This document shows, piece by piece, positions 10,862 through 20,499 of a DNA stretch of 64,000 nucleotides. The number at the start of each line of letters is the position of its first letter. Position 1 is the stretch's first letter. The stretch is from Spirochaetae bacterium HGW-Spirochaetae-5 (GTDB taxonomy: Bacteria; Spirochaetota; UBA4802; UBA5550). The notes beneath the pieces are model-generated. The model was not told the DNA's origin. It made no database searches and worked only from the letters and a program-made list of their open reading frames with translations. Location: the NCBI GenBank assembly GCA_002839285.1, contig PGXT01000021.1:1-64000 (forward strand), written 5' to 3'. A program made the position numbers and the translations under genes.

Positions 10862-11935
10862 ATGGAAAACATTTATTTTAAACTTAGAGATTTTTTCAAT
10901 TCTATGCCGAATGGGTTTCCCCCCTCAAAAAGCGGCATTGAAATTGAAATACTTAAAATGATTTTCACTGAAGAGGAAGCTGAGATGTTTATGAAGCTGA
11001 AGCTTTCGTTTGAAACTCCAGAGAAGATTTCAAAAAGAACCGGTTTAGATATGGAATATCTTAAAAGAATACTACCTGTCATGGATAAGAAAGGTCAGGT
11101 ATTTGGAGTATCCCTTGGTGCTGTTAGTTTTTATAAAATTCTGCCGTACGTATTCGGAGTTTATGAATTTCAGCTTGGCAGGATGAATAAAAGATTTGCT
11201 GAACTTAATGAGGAATATGGGAATGAAGTATTCAGTGAAGATTTTTTCAGCAAAACACCTCCACTGATGAGGGCCATACCTATAGGTGTTGAAGTTAAAG
11301 ATGATACGAAAATTGAACCTTATGAAAGTGTTGCAAGCCTCATAGAAAGTGCGAAATCATGGGGAGTTAGAGATTGTATCTGCAAAACGGAAAAATCCTT
11401 ACTTGATAAAAGATGTGATAAGCCTCTTGAAGTCTGTATGTCATTTGCCCCTGTTGAACATGCATTTGACAATGCCGAAGTGGGGCGTGCGATTACTAAA
11501 GAGGAAGCATATGAAATTCTTAAGACAGCAGAAGATGCGGGGCTTGTACATATGACTTCAAATGTTAAGTCAGGGCAATACTATATTTGTAATTGCTGTA
11601 AATGCTGCTGTGGGCCATTAAGTAAATATATAGCAGTCAGTAAAAATGCTGCTGCAAAATCAAGCTATGTTGCTGTAGTTGATAATGATGCATGCATATC
11701 ATGTGGAGTTTGTATTGATCGTTGTCAGGCAGATGCAATTGAGATGGCGGATTATGCTGTAATAACCGATTGCCTGGGATGCGGGTTATGCGTATCGACA
11801 TGTCCTACTAATGCCATTAAACTTCAGAAGCGAAGAGCAGAAGATATACAAGCTGTCCCTGAAAATGAAAGTGAATGGATGGAATTAAGAGCAAAGGGAA
11901 GAGGTATGGGGGATGATTATAAAAAGCTGTTTTAG
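10862..11935 (+). CDS. 4Fe-4S dicluster ferredoxin-type protein with N-terminal winged-helix-like region
   Basis: CISCGVCIDRCQADAI and CLGCGLCVSTCPTNAI; upstream CNCCKCCCG cluster. Confidence 0.75.
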   Translation: MENIYFKLRDFFNSMPNGFPPSKSGIEIEILKMIFTEEEAEMFMKLKLSFETPEKISKRTGLDMEYLKRILPVMDKKGQVFGVSLGAVSFYKILPYVFGVYEFQLGRMNKRFAELNEEYGNEVFSEDFFSKTPPLMRAIPIGVEVKDDTKIEPYESVASLIESAKSWGVRDCICKTEKSLLDKRCDKPLEVCMSFAPVEHAFDNAEVGRAITKEEAYEILKTAEDAGLVHMTSNVKSGQYYICNCCKCCCGPLSKYIAVSKNAAAKSSYVAVVDNDACISCGVCIDRCQADAIEMADYAVITDCLGCGLCVSTCPTNAIKLQKRRAEDIQAVPENESEWMELRAKGRGMGDDYKKLF

Positions 11936-12014
11936 TGAAGAATTTCAGTTTTTATTCGCCTAGTTGTCTGGTGCCGTAAAAATTTTTAAAATAGTAAATT
12001 TTAGTTTGAATCAG

Positions 12015-12080
12015 GCCGCTAGACATTTTAGCGGCATAGTGCCGATGTTATCAAAGACTGTTTACGGGAAAACCGGCACT
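12015..12080. terminator. Two hairpins between convergent genes (possible bidirectional terminator)
   Basis: GCCGCTA-N7-TAGCGGC (12015-12035) and AGTGCCG...CGGCACT (12038-12080). Confidence 0.4.
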
Positions 12081-12093
12081 CTCTGATTATAAT

Positions 12094-12717
12094 CTATTTA
12101 CTCTCACTGCTCCGGATTAGTTCAAATGTTTTGTTCCCGGAATTGTAGTTAAAGATATCACCGGTTTCTATTATATAGTACCATCCGAGAATTTTAAGAG
12201 TTTTATTATTATACCGCGTGAGGAGGTGCCTCATCTGCTCAACTATATTAAACTGCTCCGTAATCCACTCTCTCTCCCTTAAATCAATGGTTTTTAAATT
12301 ATAGTGGTTTTCTATATTCTTTTTAACCGGATGAGCCAGCTCCAGCCATTTCTTTGTATGGGGTGAATTTTTCAGCAGACTCTCATTCCACAGCGCATTA
12401 CACCCTCCGCAGTTCGAATGGCCGCATACAACAATATTATCAACTTTAAGCACTGTTAACGCATATTCAATTGCAGATGTCGTTGCCACATATTCAGCTG
12501 TCTCCCTGTATGGGGGTACGAGATTGGCAATATTTCTTACTATAAAAAGTTCTCCCGGGAGTGTTTTTGTAATAAGGGCCGGATCAATTCTTGAATCGGA
12601 GCACCCGATAAAAAGCGTGTGCGGCTCCTGTTTTCTTTCAAGCGAGGTGAAATGGTCCTTGTATTTTAAAAATTCATTTTCCTGAAAATTTATAATTCCA
12701 TCGAATAGTTTTTTCAT
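12094..12717 (-). CDS. Beta-class carbonic anhydrase
   Basis: FIGCSDSRIDP and VVCGHSNCGGC zinc-ligand motifs. Confidence 0.92.
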   Translation of the reverse strand: MKKLFDGIINFQENEFLKYKDHFTSLERKQEPHTLFIGCSDSRIDPALITKTLPGELFIVRNIANLVPPYRETAEYVATTSAIEYALTVLKVDNIVVCGHSNCGGCNALWNESLLKNSPHTKKWLELAHPVKKNIENHYNLKTIDLREREWITEQFNIVEQMRHLLTRYNNKTLKILGWYYIIETGDIFNYNSGNKTFELIRSSESK

Positions 12718-12932
12718 GCGTTTTCCCTGTTTTTATAAAGTAAGTATTCATATTTTATTAATCTTTAATTTTTCAGCAGCAATTTATTTTTTTGGAGAAA
12801 TCTCCGCATCCTGCCATTTTCAGCATATGTGAAACATTTTCACCCCCGGGTATAATCCGTCATTCGATTTTTAGTAACTGCTCATTTTCTGGAGGTAAAT
12901 TTAAATACCCTTACCCGGTCGCCGCTGAAGCG

Positions 12933-13023
12933 CGGCCACCCTCTCCCCGGCTTTGCTTGGGAGAGGGTAATAAAACAACTTAAACTAACCCTCTCCCAGC
13001 CAAAGGCAGGGAGAGGGTGGCCG
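12933..13023. repeat. Foldback/MITE-like hairpin element inserted in the nifJ relic
   Basis: CGGCCACCCTCTCCC (12933-12947) / GGGAGAGGGTGGCCG (13009-13023), with two nested copies of ACCCTCTCCC-loop-GGGAGAGGGT. Confidence 0.75.
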
Positions 13024-13118
13024 GCTGTTAGGCACGGCCGTGTGAGGGCATAGTTACCACCAGTTTGTGAGTTGATATAATTTTTATCGAAAATTTTTAA
13101 AAAATTCATTCCTGACTT

Positions 13119-13153
13119 CAGATACTGATATCAATATCTGATATCAGTATCTG
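13119..13153. promoter_or_regulatory. 15-bp perfect dyad operator (copy in the relic)
   Basis: CAGATACTGATATCA-ATATC-TGATATCAGTATCTG. Confidence 0.75.
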
Positions 13154-13333
13154 ATAGTAAGGGGTTAATTATGACAACAAAAAAATTAAAATTTCTTCAA
13201 TGGACGGCAATACGGCTGCGGCGCATATAGCCTATGCGTTTACGGAAGTAGCTGCAATTTATACTATTACGACTTAAACAATGACAGAGGCTGCATGTAA
13301 CAGCAAGCATCCGGCAGATAAATAATCCCCCTA

Positions 13334-13354
13334 ACCCTAATGCAATAATAGGGC
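13334..13354 (+). promoter_or_regulatory. ACCCTA-N9-TAGGGT dyad, copy 1
   Basis: ACCCTAATGCAATAATAGGGC; 95 nt upstream of the 13449 start codon. Confidence 0.65.
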
Positions 13355-13448
13355 ACAATGTTCAAAAACTCTTTTACATTCAATTCCTGCAGAGCACTAT
13401 CAATCTAATAGTGCTGTAAATTTCATTATAATATCTGAAGGGAAGGGT

Positions 13449-13889
13449 ATGAGCTTAATTTTAAAATCAATTTTATTGGTAGATGATGATAGAGTAACTG
13501 CAAAACTTAAAGCTAAGAATTTGGAAAAGGACGGTTTTAATGTTGTCGCAGTTGATTCAGGTTTTAGTGCTTTCAATGCCATTGAAGAATTAAAATTTAA
13601 ATTTGATCTGGTCTTGATGGACATTGATTTAAACAGTGGATTAAGCGGAATAGAAGCTGCTGAAGTAATCCTTTCTAAATATAAAATACCGGTATTATTT
13701 CTTACCTCCAATTCCGATTCAGCCACAGCTAAAAAAGCAAGATCAGTTTCATTTTATGGATATATTCCCAAGGATGCCAGGCATTATGTCCTTGTTGAAG
13801 CAATTGAAATGGCGATTGAGCTTAATAAAATATTACTAATGCTTGGCTCGGGTTTTAATATTTCAAAATATAAAAAAGGATTATATTAA
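13449..13889 (+). CDS. CheY-like response regulator (stand-alone receiver)
   Basis: ILLVDDDRVTAKL, DLVLMDIDLNSGLSGIEAA, PVLFLTSN, GYIPKD. Confidence 0.9.
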   Translation: MSLILKSILLVDDDRVTAKLKAKNLEKDGFNVVAVDSGFSAFNAIEELKFKFDLVLMDIDLNSGLSGIEAAEVILSKYKIPVLFLTSNSDSATAKKARSVSFYGYIPKDARHYVLVEAIEMAIELNKILLMLGSGFNISKYKKGLY

Positions 13890-13953
13890 TTCTACGGCCT
13901 CTTCCATCCCGTAATTCAGTCGGATATTTCTTGTTTTATGAATTGGGGTATTA

Positions 13954-13974
13954 ACCCTAATAGAAAAATAGGGT
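13954..13974 (+). promoter_or_regulatory. ACCCTA-N9-TAGGGT dyad, copy 2
   Basis: ACCCTAATAGAAAAATAGGGT; ~100 nt upstream of the 14074 start codon. Confidence 0.65.
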
Positions 13975-14073
13975 ATTTTTTTTAAAATTAATGCTGTACA
14001 TAATATGTTCGTTTTAGTGTCTGGAATATGAATATCAATTCGGTTTTTGGCAGTTGCTATATGAAAGTAAAAG

Positions 14074-16986
14074 ATGGAGAATCAAATGGGAGTTCGCAGC
14101 CAGGATCACACCAGCATATTAAATAATCCGGATATATATCGCATGTTTATTGAGAACATTAATGATGTGGTTTTTCTTCTGGATCACTCCGGAATTATTA
14201 TTTATACCAATCATGTTCTCGAAAAAATTTCCGGTTATAAATCTGAGGAAGTTCTGGGCAAACATTTCAGTTTTTTCATATGTGAAGATGATTTACCGGG
14301 TCTTCTGGAGAGCTACAAAAATACCATGGCCAATGAACTGGAGCCTTATGAATTCTGCTGTAAAGCAAAAAACGGTGGAAAGCGGTACTGCAGAACTTCA
14401 AGTAAACCATTAATAATTGACAATAATAATGCCGGACTAATCGGGCTGCTAACCGATATAACAGAAAAAAAAATAATGGAAAAATCTCTTCATAAAAGTA
14501 ATCAAAGATACCGCCTGATCACGGATAATATGACTGAGATCATTCTTCTTATGGATCTTGATTTTAATATTGAGTATATAACGCCGTCAGTTGAAAAGGT
14601 CCGTGGCTTTACAGTTTCTGAAATTATTAATATGCCTCTTAAAAAACATTTTACAGAAGAATCATGGCGTAAGGTGTCTAAGGAAATTGCTCTGATATTT
14701 GATCAGCTGAATTCCGGTGATTTTACTTATTCTAATTATATCGATGTGGAGTATATAAATAAAGACGGGTCAATTGTATGGCGTGAAGTGGCTGTAAAAT
14801 TGCTTCTCGATAAAGACGGGAAAGCAACAGGCTTCCTATGTTCAAGCAGGGACGTCAGTGAAATTAAAAAGTCATACTCTTCTCTAAAAAAGTCCCAGGA
14901 ACTATACAGTCTGATCACGGATCATATTGATGAAGTCATCTGGATCATGGATAAAGATCTGAAAATTTCCTATGTCAGCCCTTCTGTTGAAAAGATTCGC
15001 GGTTTCACTCCCGATGAATTAATAAAAATGAATATATCCGGCCATTTTTCTCCGGAGTCCTATAAAATTGTTCAGAACATTATTAAAACAGATCTTATAC
15101 CGGACAGTTTTACCAGTGGTAAGAAAGAAATTAAGGGGCCTTATCATCTTCAAATGACATGCAAAAATGGAGATTTTAAATGGCATGAACTGATTTTAAC
15201 GGTGGTACGCGATATAGAGAATGGTGGTATAATTCTTCTCGGTGTTGCAAGGGAAATTACTGAAAGGAGAAAAATTGAACAGGCATTAAAGACTTCGGAG
15301 GAAAAATTTGCCAAGGCTTTCAGATATTCTCCGAATATTCAGGTCCTTACCCGTTTGAATGATAATGTAATTATTGAAGTTAGTGATACTATAGTTGAAC
15401 GTACCGGTTATCAGAAAGCGGATATAATCGGTAAAACTACAATTGACATCAATTGCTGGGTTAATGATGAAGATCGGGTTGATGTTTGGTGGCTGCTGAT
15501 TAATACCGGAGAAATAAAGAATAAAGAAATTAAAATGAGAGATAAAAACGGTGTTATTTATAATGTATTGTTTTCTGCAGAAACAATCTATATTGACCAG
15601 GAATTATATATAGTCTCCACCATCTTTAATTTAACAGAAGTCCGTAAACTTGAAAATATGATTATAGAATTAAGTGAAAAGGAAAAATATAGAATTGCAC
15701 ATGAGCTGGACCATGGTCTTGTAAATTTTTTAAACAGCATTTCATTATTAAGCAAAGAGTTAAAACGCAGGCTTGATGCCAGGTTTGCTGATGAATCCTA
15801 TCTGGCATATGATATATCAAACCTTATAGATAAAGCAGTTTCGCAGACGAAGGCTATTTCAAGGGGATTAAATCCACTTCTCCCCGGTGAAGACAGTTTT
15901 ATTCAATCTCTGGAATCTCTTAGCTCATCTATATGCAATGTCTCCGGAATAAATTGTGTATTTTCAAAAAGTAATTCAATACCTGAAATTAATAGTACAA
16001 TAGCCCGGAATTTACTCCTTATCGCAAAGGAGGCGATTAACGGTGCAGTCAGGTTGAGGAACCCTTCAAATATTATAATGATTGTTGACTATGAAAAGGG
16101 AAAATTTTCACTTATAATCCGTGATGATGGTACATCAGTTGAAGATATAAAAAATGATGTTAGTTATATAATTATTAAACATATAGCAGGTACAATTAAT
16201 GCTTCTTTGGAATTTGATTTTTCGATCAGATCAAATTCTCTTCTCTGCTCAATAACTTTAGAAGAGATGGCTAAGAGCCGGTTAATAAAAAACTGTAATG
16301 GGTTTACTTTAGAGTCTCCTTTGAAAAAGAGAATTGTAGTAGTTGATGAACAACCCCTGGTTCGCCGGGGTCTGATAAAAATATTAGAGGAAACCGGAAA
16401 TTTTGAGATATGTGGTGAAGCTGAGAATTATAGTAATATGATCAAGGCAGTCCGGAAATATAAACCGGATCTTCTAATCTGTGATTTTTATCTGAATGAT
16501 TTCCTGAATGTTGATTTATGCAAAGCAATATCTTCGGTTGATCCCGCTATTTCAGTACTTGTTATTACAAACCAGGATGAGCTTATTTATGGCGAGAGAT
16601 TAATCCGGTCCGGTGCAAAAGGTTATTTAATGAAAAGTGATACTGAAAAAACTATACTTGAAGCTGTTTATACTGTCTTAAACGGGCGGGTTCATGTAAG
16701 CAGATCTTTTTCAGTTAATATAGCCTCGCAGATGAGGTCTTTTGATCATTCACAAAAAGACATGATAACCAATACTCTTACTGAACGGGAGCTGGAAGTG
16801 TTTACAATGATTGGAAAAGCATTCTCTACTAAAGAGATTGCTTCCGAGTTATTTTTGAGCGTTAAAGCTGTTGAAGCAATTAGAAAAAAGATAAGGACTA
16901 AGCTGAAAATGGAGGATTCAAAGAATCTTGTTAAGCTTGCACGCAACTGGATAAGTAGCCATGTTCATGAATGTACTTTTCAGTAA
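14074..16986 (+). CDS. Multi-PAS sensor with degenerate HisKA_3/HATPase core fused to REC and LuxR/NarL-type HTH
   Basis: Four PAS-like units; EKYRIAHELDHGLVNFLNSISLLSKEL (HisKA_3-like); IAKEAINGAVR; REC KRIVVVDEQPLVRRGL...LLICDFYL...GYLMKSD; HTH LTERELEVFTMIGKAFSTKEIASELFLSVKAVEAIRKKIRTKL. Confidence 0.88.
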   Translation: MENQMGVRSQDHTSILNNPDIYRMFIENINDVVFLLDHSGIIIYTNHVLEKISGYKSEEVLGKHFSFFICEDDLPGLLESYKNTMANELEPYEFCCKAKNGGKRYCRTSSKPLIIDNNNAGLIGLLTDITEKKIMEKSLHKSNQRYRLITDNMTEIILLMDLDFNIEYITPSVEKVRGFTVSEIINMPLKKHFTEESWRKVSKEIALIFDQLNSGDFTYSNYIDVEYINKDGSIVWREVAVKLLLDKDGKATGFLCSSRDVSEIKKSYSSLKKSQELYSLITDHIDEVIWIMDKDLKISYVSPSVEKIRGFTPDELIKMNISGHFSPESYKIVQNIIKTDLIPDSFTSGKKEIKGPYHLQMTCKNGDFKWHELILTVVRDIENGGIILLGVAREITERRKIEQALKTSEEKFAKAFRYSPNIQVLTRLNDNVIIEVSDTIVERTGYQKADIIGKTTIDINCWVNDEDRVDVWWLLINTGEIKNKEIKMRDKNGVIYNVLFSAETIYIDQELYIVSTIFNLTEVRKLENMIIELSEKEKYRIAHELDHGLVNFLNSISLLSKELKRRLDARFADESYLAYDISNLIDKAVSQTKAISRGLNPLLPGEDSFIQSLESLSSSICNVSGINCVFSKSNSIPEINSTIARNLLLIAKEAINGAVRLRNPSNIIMIVDYEKGKFSLIIRDDGTSVEDIKNDVSYIIIKHIAGTINASLEFDFSIRSNSLLCSITLEEMAKSRLIKNCNGFTLESPLKKRIVVVDEQPLVRRGLIKILEETGNFEICGEAENYSNMIKAVRKYKPDLLICDFYLNDFLNVDLCKAISSVDPAISVLVITNQDELIYGERLIRSGAKGYLMKSDTEKTILEAVYTVLNGRVHVSRSFSVNIASQMRSFDHSQKDMITNTLTERELEVFTMIGKAFSTKEIASELFLSVKAVEAIRKKIRTKLKMEDSKNLVKLARNWISSHVHECTFQ

Positions 16987-17007
16987 TAATAATCTTGAGT
17001 AATAATA

Positions 17008-18093
17008 ATGGAAAAAAATAAAGGCTTATCACCGGATAATAATGCTGTAAGAAAAATTGTTTTCCCTGTTAAACTCGGTATCGAACCAATGCAGAGACTT
17101 CTTATTGCAGATTTTGCAGATGATGTCGAGTATGAAGCTTTGGAACCACAATTGTTTAATGACAGTATTAATGGAAAGGGATTGCGGGTTTTAAGATATC
17201 GAAAGGACAAGAAAGTCGATGTCTATTGGCAGCCTGGCGTATTTGTAGATATAAATACATTTAATATCGGTGCCGGGATTGGAGATTTTGAAGAAGTTGA
17301 AATGAGTGCTTCATGTTTTGAAGTTGATGAATATGGTATAAATCTGCACCTGGCATTTAATGATAAACAAAACCGCACTGTTGAAATGAGAATTAAAGAA
17401 AATACTCCCAACAATAGGCGAATCCGATTCTTGGCACCAGTAGGTAATGACATAGAAAAACCGAAACAATTTTTTCTTGCATATATGCTCGATTTCGATT
17501 TTGTCAAAAAGCGAGGAACATCCTTCTCCGCAAGTATAGGAGATCGGCATTTAAAGCCGGCATCCTTCCCGCTTCTCAGAAATTTTAAAAAAGTTTTTTT
17601 TGCCAGATACTCACTTCGGCCATCCGTTGGAGTAATGAATCCACCCATGAGTATCCCTTTAATATTCGAAAGTCAGTTCCCTGCGATTAAATATGTTGAA
17701 GGTATGAATGTAAGTATTAATAAAAATGGAAATATTGAATCAATTAATAGAGAATATGAAAATATAAATTATGAAATTAAATTTTTTCCGGCATTCCCTA
17801 ATATGCTTGATTTGCAGGATAATCAGCCGGTAAAGGGAAAATGGGAATTTAAAATAGCTCAGGATTTAATTACATCGGGGACATTTTCCCTTAATAATTA
17901 TAATGGTGTTGTGTCTGCTGAAATTGATGTTACAGGTTTATGGAAACCCGTAGGTTTGCCTTTCAGCTTGAATCTGTTTACCAAGATTGCAGGTTTTTTC
18001 AGGAAATGGCCTGCTACATACAAATGGATTGCTACTGTTGATTTTAATGATTCTTTTAAGATGTCGTCCTCCTGGATTAGAAAAGAAAAATAG
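17008..18093 (+). CDS. Conserved hypothetical protein
   Basis: Long ORF 3' of the PAS/LuxR gene, same strand; no family recognised. Confidence 0.5.
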   Translation: MEKNKGLSPDNNAVRKIVFPVKLGIEPMQRLLIADFADDVEYEALEPQLFNDSINGKGLRVLRYRKDKKVDVYWQPGVFVDINTFNIGAGIGDFEEVEMSASCFEVDEYGINLHLAFNDKQNRTVEMRIKENTPNNRRIRFLAPVGNDIEKPKQFFLAYMLDFDFVKKRGTSFSASIGDRHLKPASFPLLRNFKKVFFARYSLRPSVGVMNPPMSIPLIFESQFPAIKYVEGMNVSINKNGNIESINREYENINYEIKFFPAFPNMLDLQDNQPVKGKWEFKIAQDLITSGTFSLNNYNGVVSAEIDVTGLWKPVGLPFSLNLFTKIAGFFRKWPATYKWIATVDFNDSFKMSSSWIRKEK

Positions 18094-18151
18094 TTTCAAG
18101 AATAGCATAATTGATTAACATTTAAAATTACATCAAACAGGTGCAGCGGTA

Positions 18152-19210
18152 ATGAAGACACAATATAAGCAGCTAACAATATATTATTTTTCAGGTACTG
18201 GAAACGCAAAGCATTGCGCTGCCTGGATTTGCGAAACTGCAGATAGACTCGGCATTAAGTCTGATATGATTGATATAAGCAAAACAGAAGTCGGAAGCAT
18301 TATTCCACCATCTGCCGGAACCTTAGTAGGATTCTGCTCCCCTACACATGGATTTCACTTTCCGGAAATAACACGGAAATTCATCTTCAGGTTTCCGTCT
18401 ACTGCAGGTGCTGATGCTTTTGTTCTAAACACACGTGCCGGCGTGAGGTTGTTTAAAATTGTTATCCCCGGACTAAGCGGAGTGCTTCACTACATCTCTT
18501 CAATAATTCTGATGACCAAAGGATACCGCATAACAGGACTTATTCCTGTTGATTTACCGTCAAACTGGATTTCACTTCATCCGGCAATTGAACAAGCGGG
18601 AACAGAGATCATCTATGAGAAACAGAAGATCAAAGTAACCGGATTTGCCGAAAAAATACTGACCGGAAGGCCGGTATATCGCGCACTGTATGATATAGTG
18701 CAGGATACAATAATTTCACCTGTCACGCTCGGATATATCCTCATTGGCAGATTTTATATATCAAAGTCGTATTTTGCCTCACGGAAATGCAGCAAGTGCA
18801 TGCGCTGTATCAAGGAGTGCCCGGTTAATGCAGTCAGCGTCGTAAACGGAAGAATGTTCTGGTCATGGAAATGCGAAAGCTGCATGCACTGCATGAATAT
18901 CTGTCCCGAAAGAGCCATTGAGACGCCGCACGGATTTATAATCGCTTTTGTTTATATTGTTTCAATTACATCGTCATCAGCAATAACTTATTTTATAACT
19001 AATTTTTACACAGGACCATATCATTCATGGATAAATAATGAACTTATTAGTTTAACCATCATATATGCTCTTGCCCTGCCGTTTTATTTTATAACATACA
19101 GAATCATGCATTATTTAATGCGATTCCGCATTATAGAAAGAATCATGACTTTGACTTCATTAACTCATTTAAAATACTGGGGTAGATATAAAGCTCCCAC
19201 GAAATTCTGA
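18152..19210 (+). CDS. EFR1-type flavodoxin/ferredoxin fusion with C-terminal TM segments
   Basis: IYYFSGTGNAKHCA (flavodoxin), CSKCMRCIKECPVNAV and CESCMHCMNICPERAI (4Fe-4S). Confidence 0.85.
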   Translation: MKTQYKQLTIYYFSGTGNAKHCAAWICETADRLGIKSDMIDISKTEVGSIIPPSAGTLVGFCSPTHGFHFPEITRKFIFRFPSTAGADAFVLNTRAGVRLFKIVIPGLSGVLHYISSIILMTKGYRITGLIPVDLPSNWISLHPAIEQAGTEIIYEKQKIKVTGFAEKILTGRPVYRALYDIVQDTIISPVTLGYILIGRFYISKSYFASRKCSKCMRCIKECPVNAVSVVNGRMFWSWKCESCMHCMNICPERAIETPHGFIIAFVYIVSITSSSAITYFITNFYTGPYHSWINNELISLTIIYALALPFYFITYRIMHYLMRFRIIERIMTLTSLTHLKYWGRYKAPTKF

Positions 19211-19286
19211 TGTGATCAGGATTCAGGTGACATTGGTCATATATGCGCAGTAACGTATTATTCGATTTTTTACAGGAGATGTAATT

Positions 19287-19982
19287 GTGAAACAAGAGAA
19301 AGTACAGATAGGAAATATTCCAGCAGTTTTATATGGATCAAATCAGGATAAGGTCTATTTGTTTGTTCATGGAAAACATTCAAATAAAGAGGAGGCCGTG
19401 GATTTTGCAGGCATAGCGGAAAACTCCGGATATCAGGTGTTGAGTTTCGATTTGCCGGAACACGGTGAACGTAAAGGGCAGGAGTATAAATGTACAGTTC
19501 AAAACGGAATCAACGATTTAGTTATAGTATATACATTTATTATAAACAAATACAAGAGTATTTCTTTATATGCTTGTAGTCTTGGGGCTTATTTTAGTTT
19601 AGCTGCTTTTAAGAATATAGAATTTAGAAACTCTCTTTTTATCTCTCCAATTCTTGATATGGAAAGACTGATACAGAATATGATGATCTGGTCAAATACA
19701 ACTGAAGATGAATTAAAAAAGAGAGGAGAAATTGAAACATCATTCGGAGAGACTCTATCCTGGGATTATTATCAGTTTGTTAAAAATCATCCGATTGAAA
19801 AATGGAATAATAAAACATTTATTTTGTATGGCGGGAATGATAATCTCACAGAAAGAGATGTTCTTAATTCCTTTGCAGAAAAATATAAATGTAATGTGGA
19901 TATCTTCGATGGTGGAGAACATTATTTTCATACGCCTGAGCAATTGGGATATCTTGGTAACTGGGTAAGAAAGGTGATTTAA
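19287..19982 (+). CDS. Alpha/beta hydrolase
   Basis: VYLFVHGKHSNKEEA, FDLPEHGER, YACSLGAYFSL nucleophile region, FILYGGNDNLTE, GGEHYF. Confidence 0.8.
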   Translation: MKQEKVQIGNIPAVLYGSNQDKVYLFVHGKHSNKEEAVDFAGIAENSGYQVLSFDLPEHGERKGQEYKCTVQNGINDLVIVYTFIINKYKSISLYACSLGAYFSLAAFKNIEFRNSLFISPILDMERLIQNMMIWSNTTEDELKKRGEIETSFGETLSWDYYQFVKNHPIEKWNNKTFILYGGNDNLTERDVLNSFAEKYKCNVDIFDGGEHYFHTPEQLGYLGNWVRKVI

Positions 19983-20190
19983 TATCAGCTTCTGGTCTTG
20001 CACCAGCGGAGTTAGCTTGTAAAGTTAATTTAAAGATCTCTTGACTTTCAGTTATAGTTCATTTATAAGTTATTTCAATAAACAATAGTTGTGAGAAATT
20101 TCAGGTAATTATTATGGATAAATAATTAATAAAATTACTTATTTGAAGCAGTTATAATTCTTTTGATTCACTCTTTATGAGGCTGATATT

Positions 20191-20499
20191 ATGGAAATGT
20201 ATTCAAGGTCTTGCCCTAATTGTTCTGGTAATCCTGTAAATATTTTTGCTCAAATTTCTGAAGCAGATAATCCAAAAAAATGTAAAACATGTAACGGTGA
20301 GGGCAAATTATATTATGTTGATGGTTCTTTAGTATCTAAAGAAATTTTTCGTGAAATTAATATTTTTGTAATGTCGGAAAAGGATAATTCTATAAGCAGT
20401 AATGAAAAAATATGTTACAGATGTGGTATTGGTCTTGATCCGGATTTTGAAGATGCTTATGATGGCTGTTGTTCAGAATGTTACGATTCGGGGACTTAA
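20191..20499 (+). CDS. Small cysteine-rich (zinc-ribbon-like) protein
   Basis: CPNCSG, CKTCNGEG, CYRCG, CCSEC motifs in 102 aa. Confidence 0.5.
   Translation: MEMYSRSCPNCSGNPVNIFAQISEADNPKKCKTCNGEGKLYYVDGSLVSKEIFREINIFVMSEKDNSISSNEKICYRCGIGLDPDFEDAYDGCCSECYDSGT

Larger units (their letters stand above)
12808..13275 (+). pseudogene. Decayed duplicate of the nifJ upstream region: 3' end of preceding ORF, promoter, operator and first ~35 codons of nifJ
   Basis: 12814-12855 encodes PFSAYVKHFHPRV* vs PFSAYVKHTLPRK* at 36930-36970; 13078-13272 matches 36982-37172 almost base for base with a 1-nt deletion early in the nifJ reading frame. Confidence 0.88.

Noticed and set aside
12792-13109. Two small ORFs (12792-12983 + and 12882-13109 -)
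   Set aside because: They are generated by the hairpin element and nifJ relic; a different frame carries the homology.
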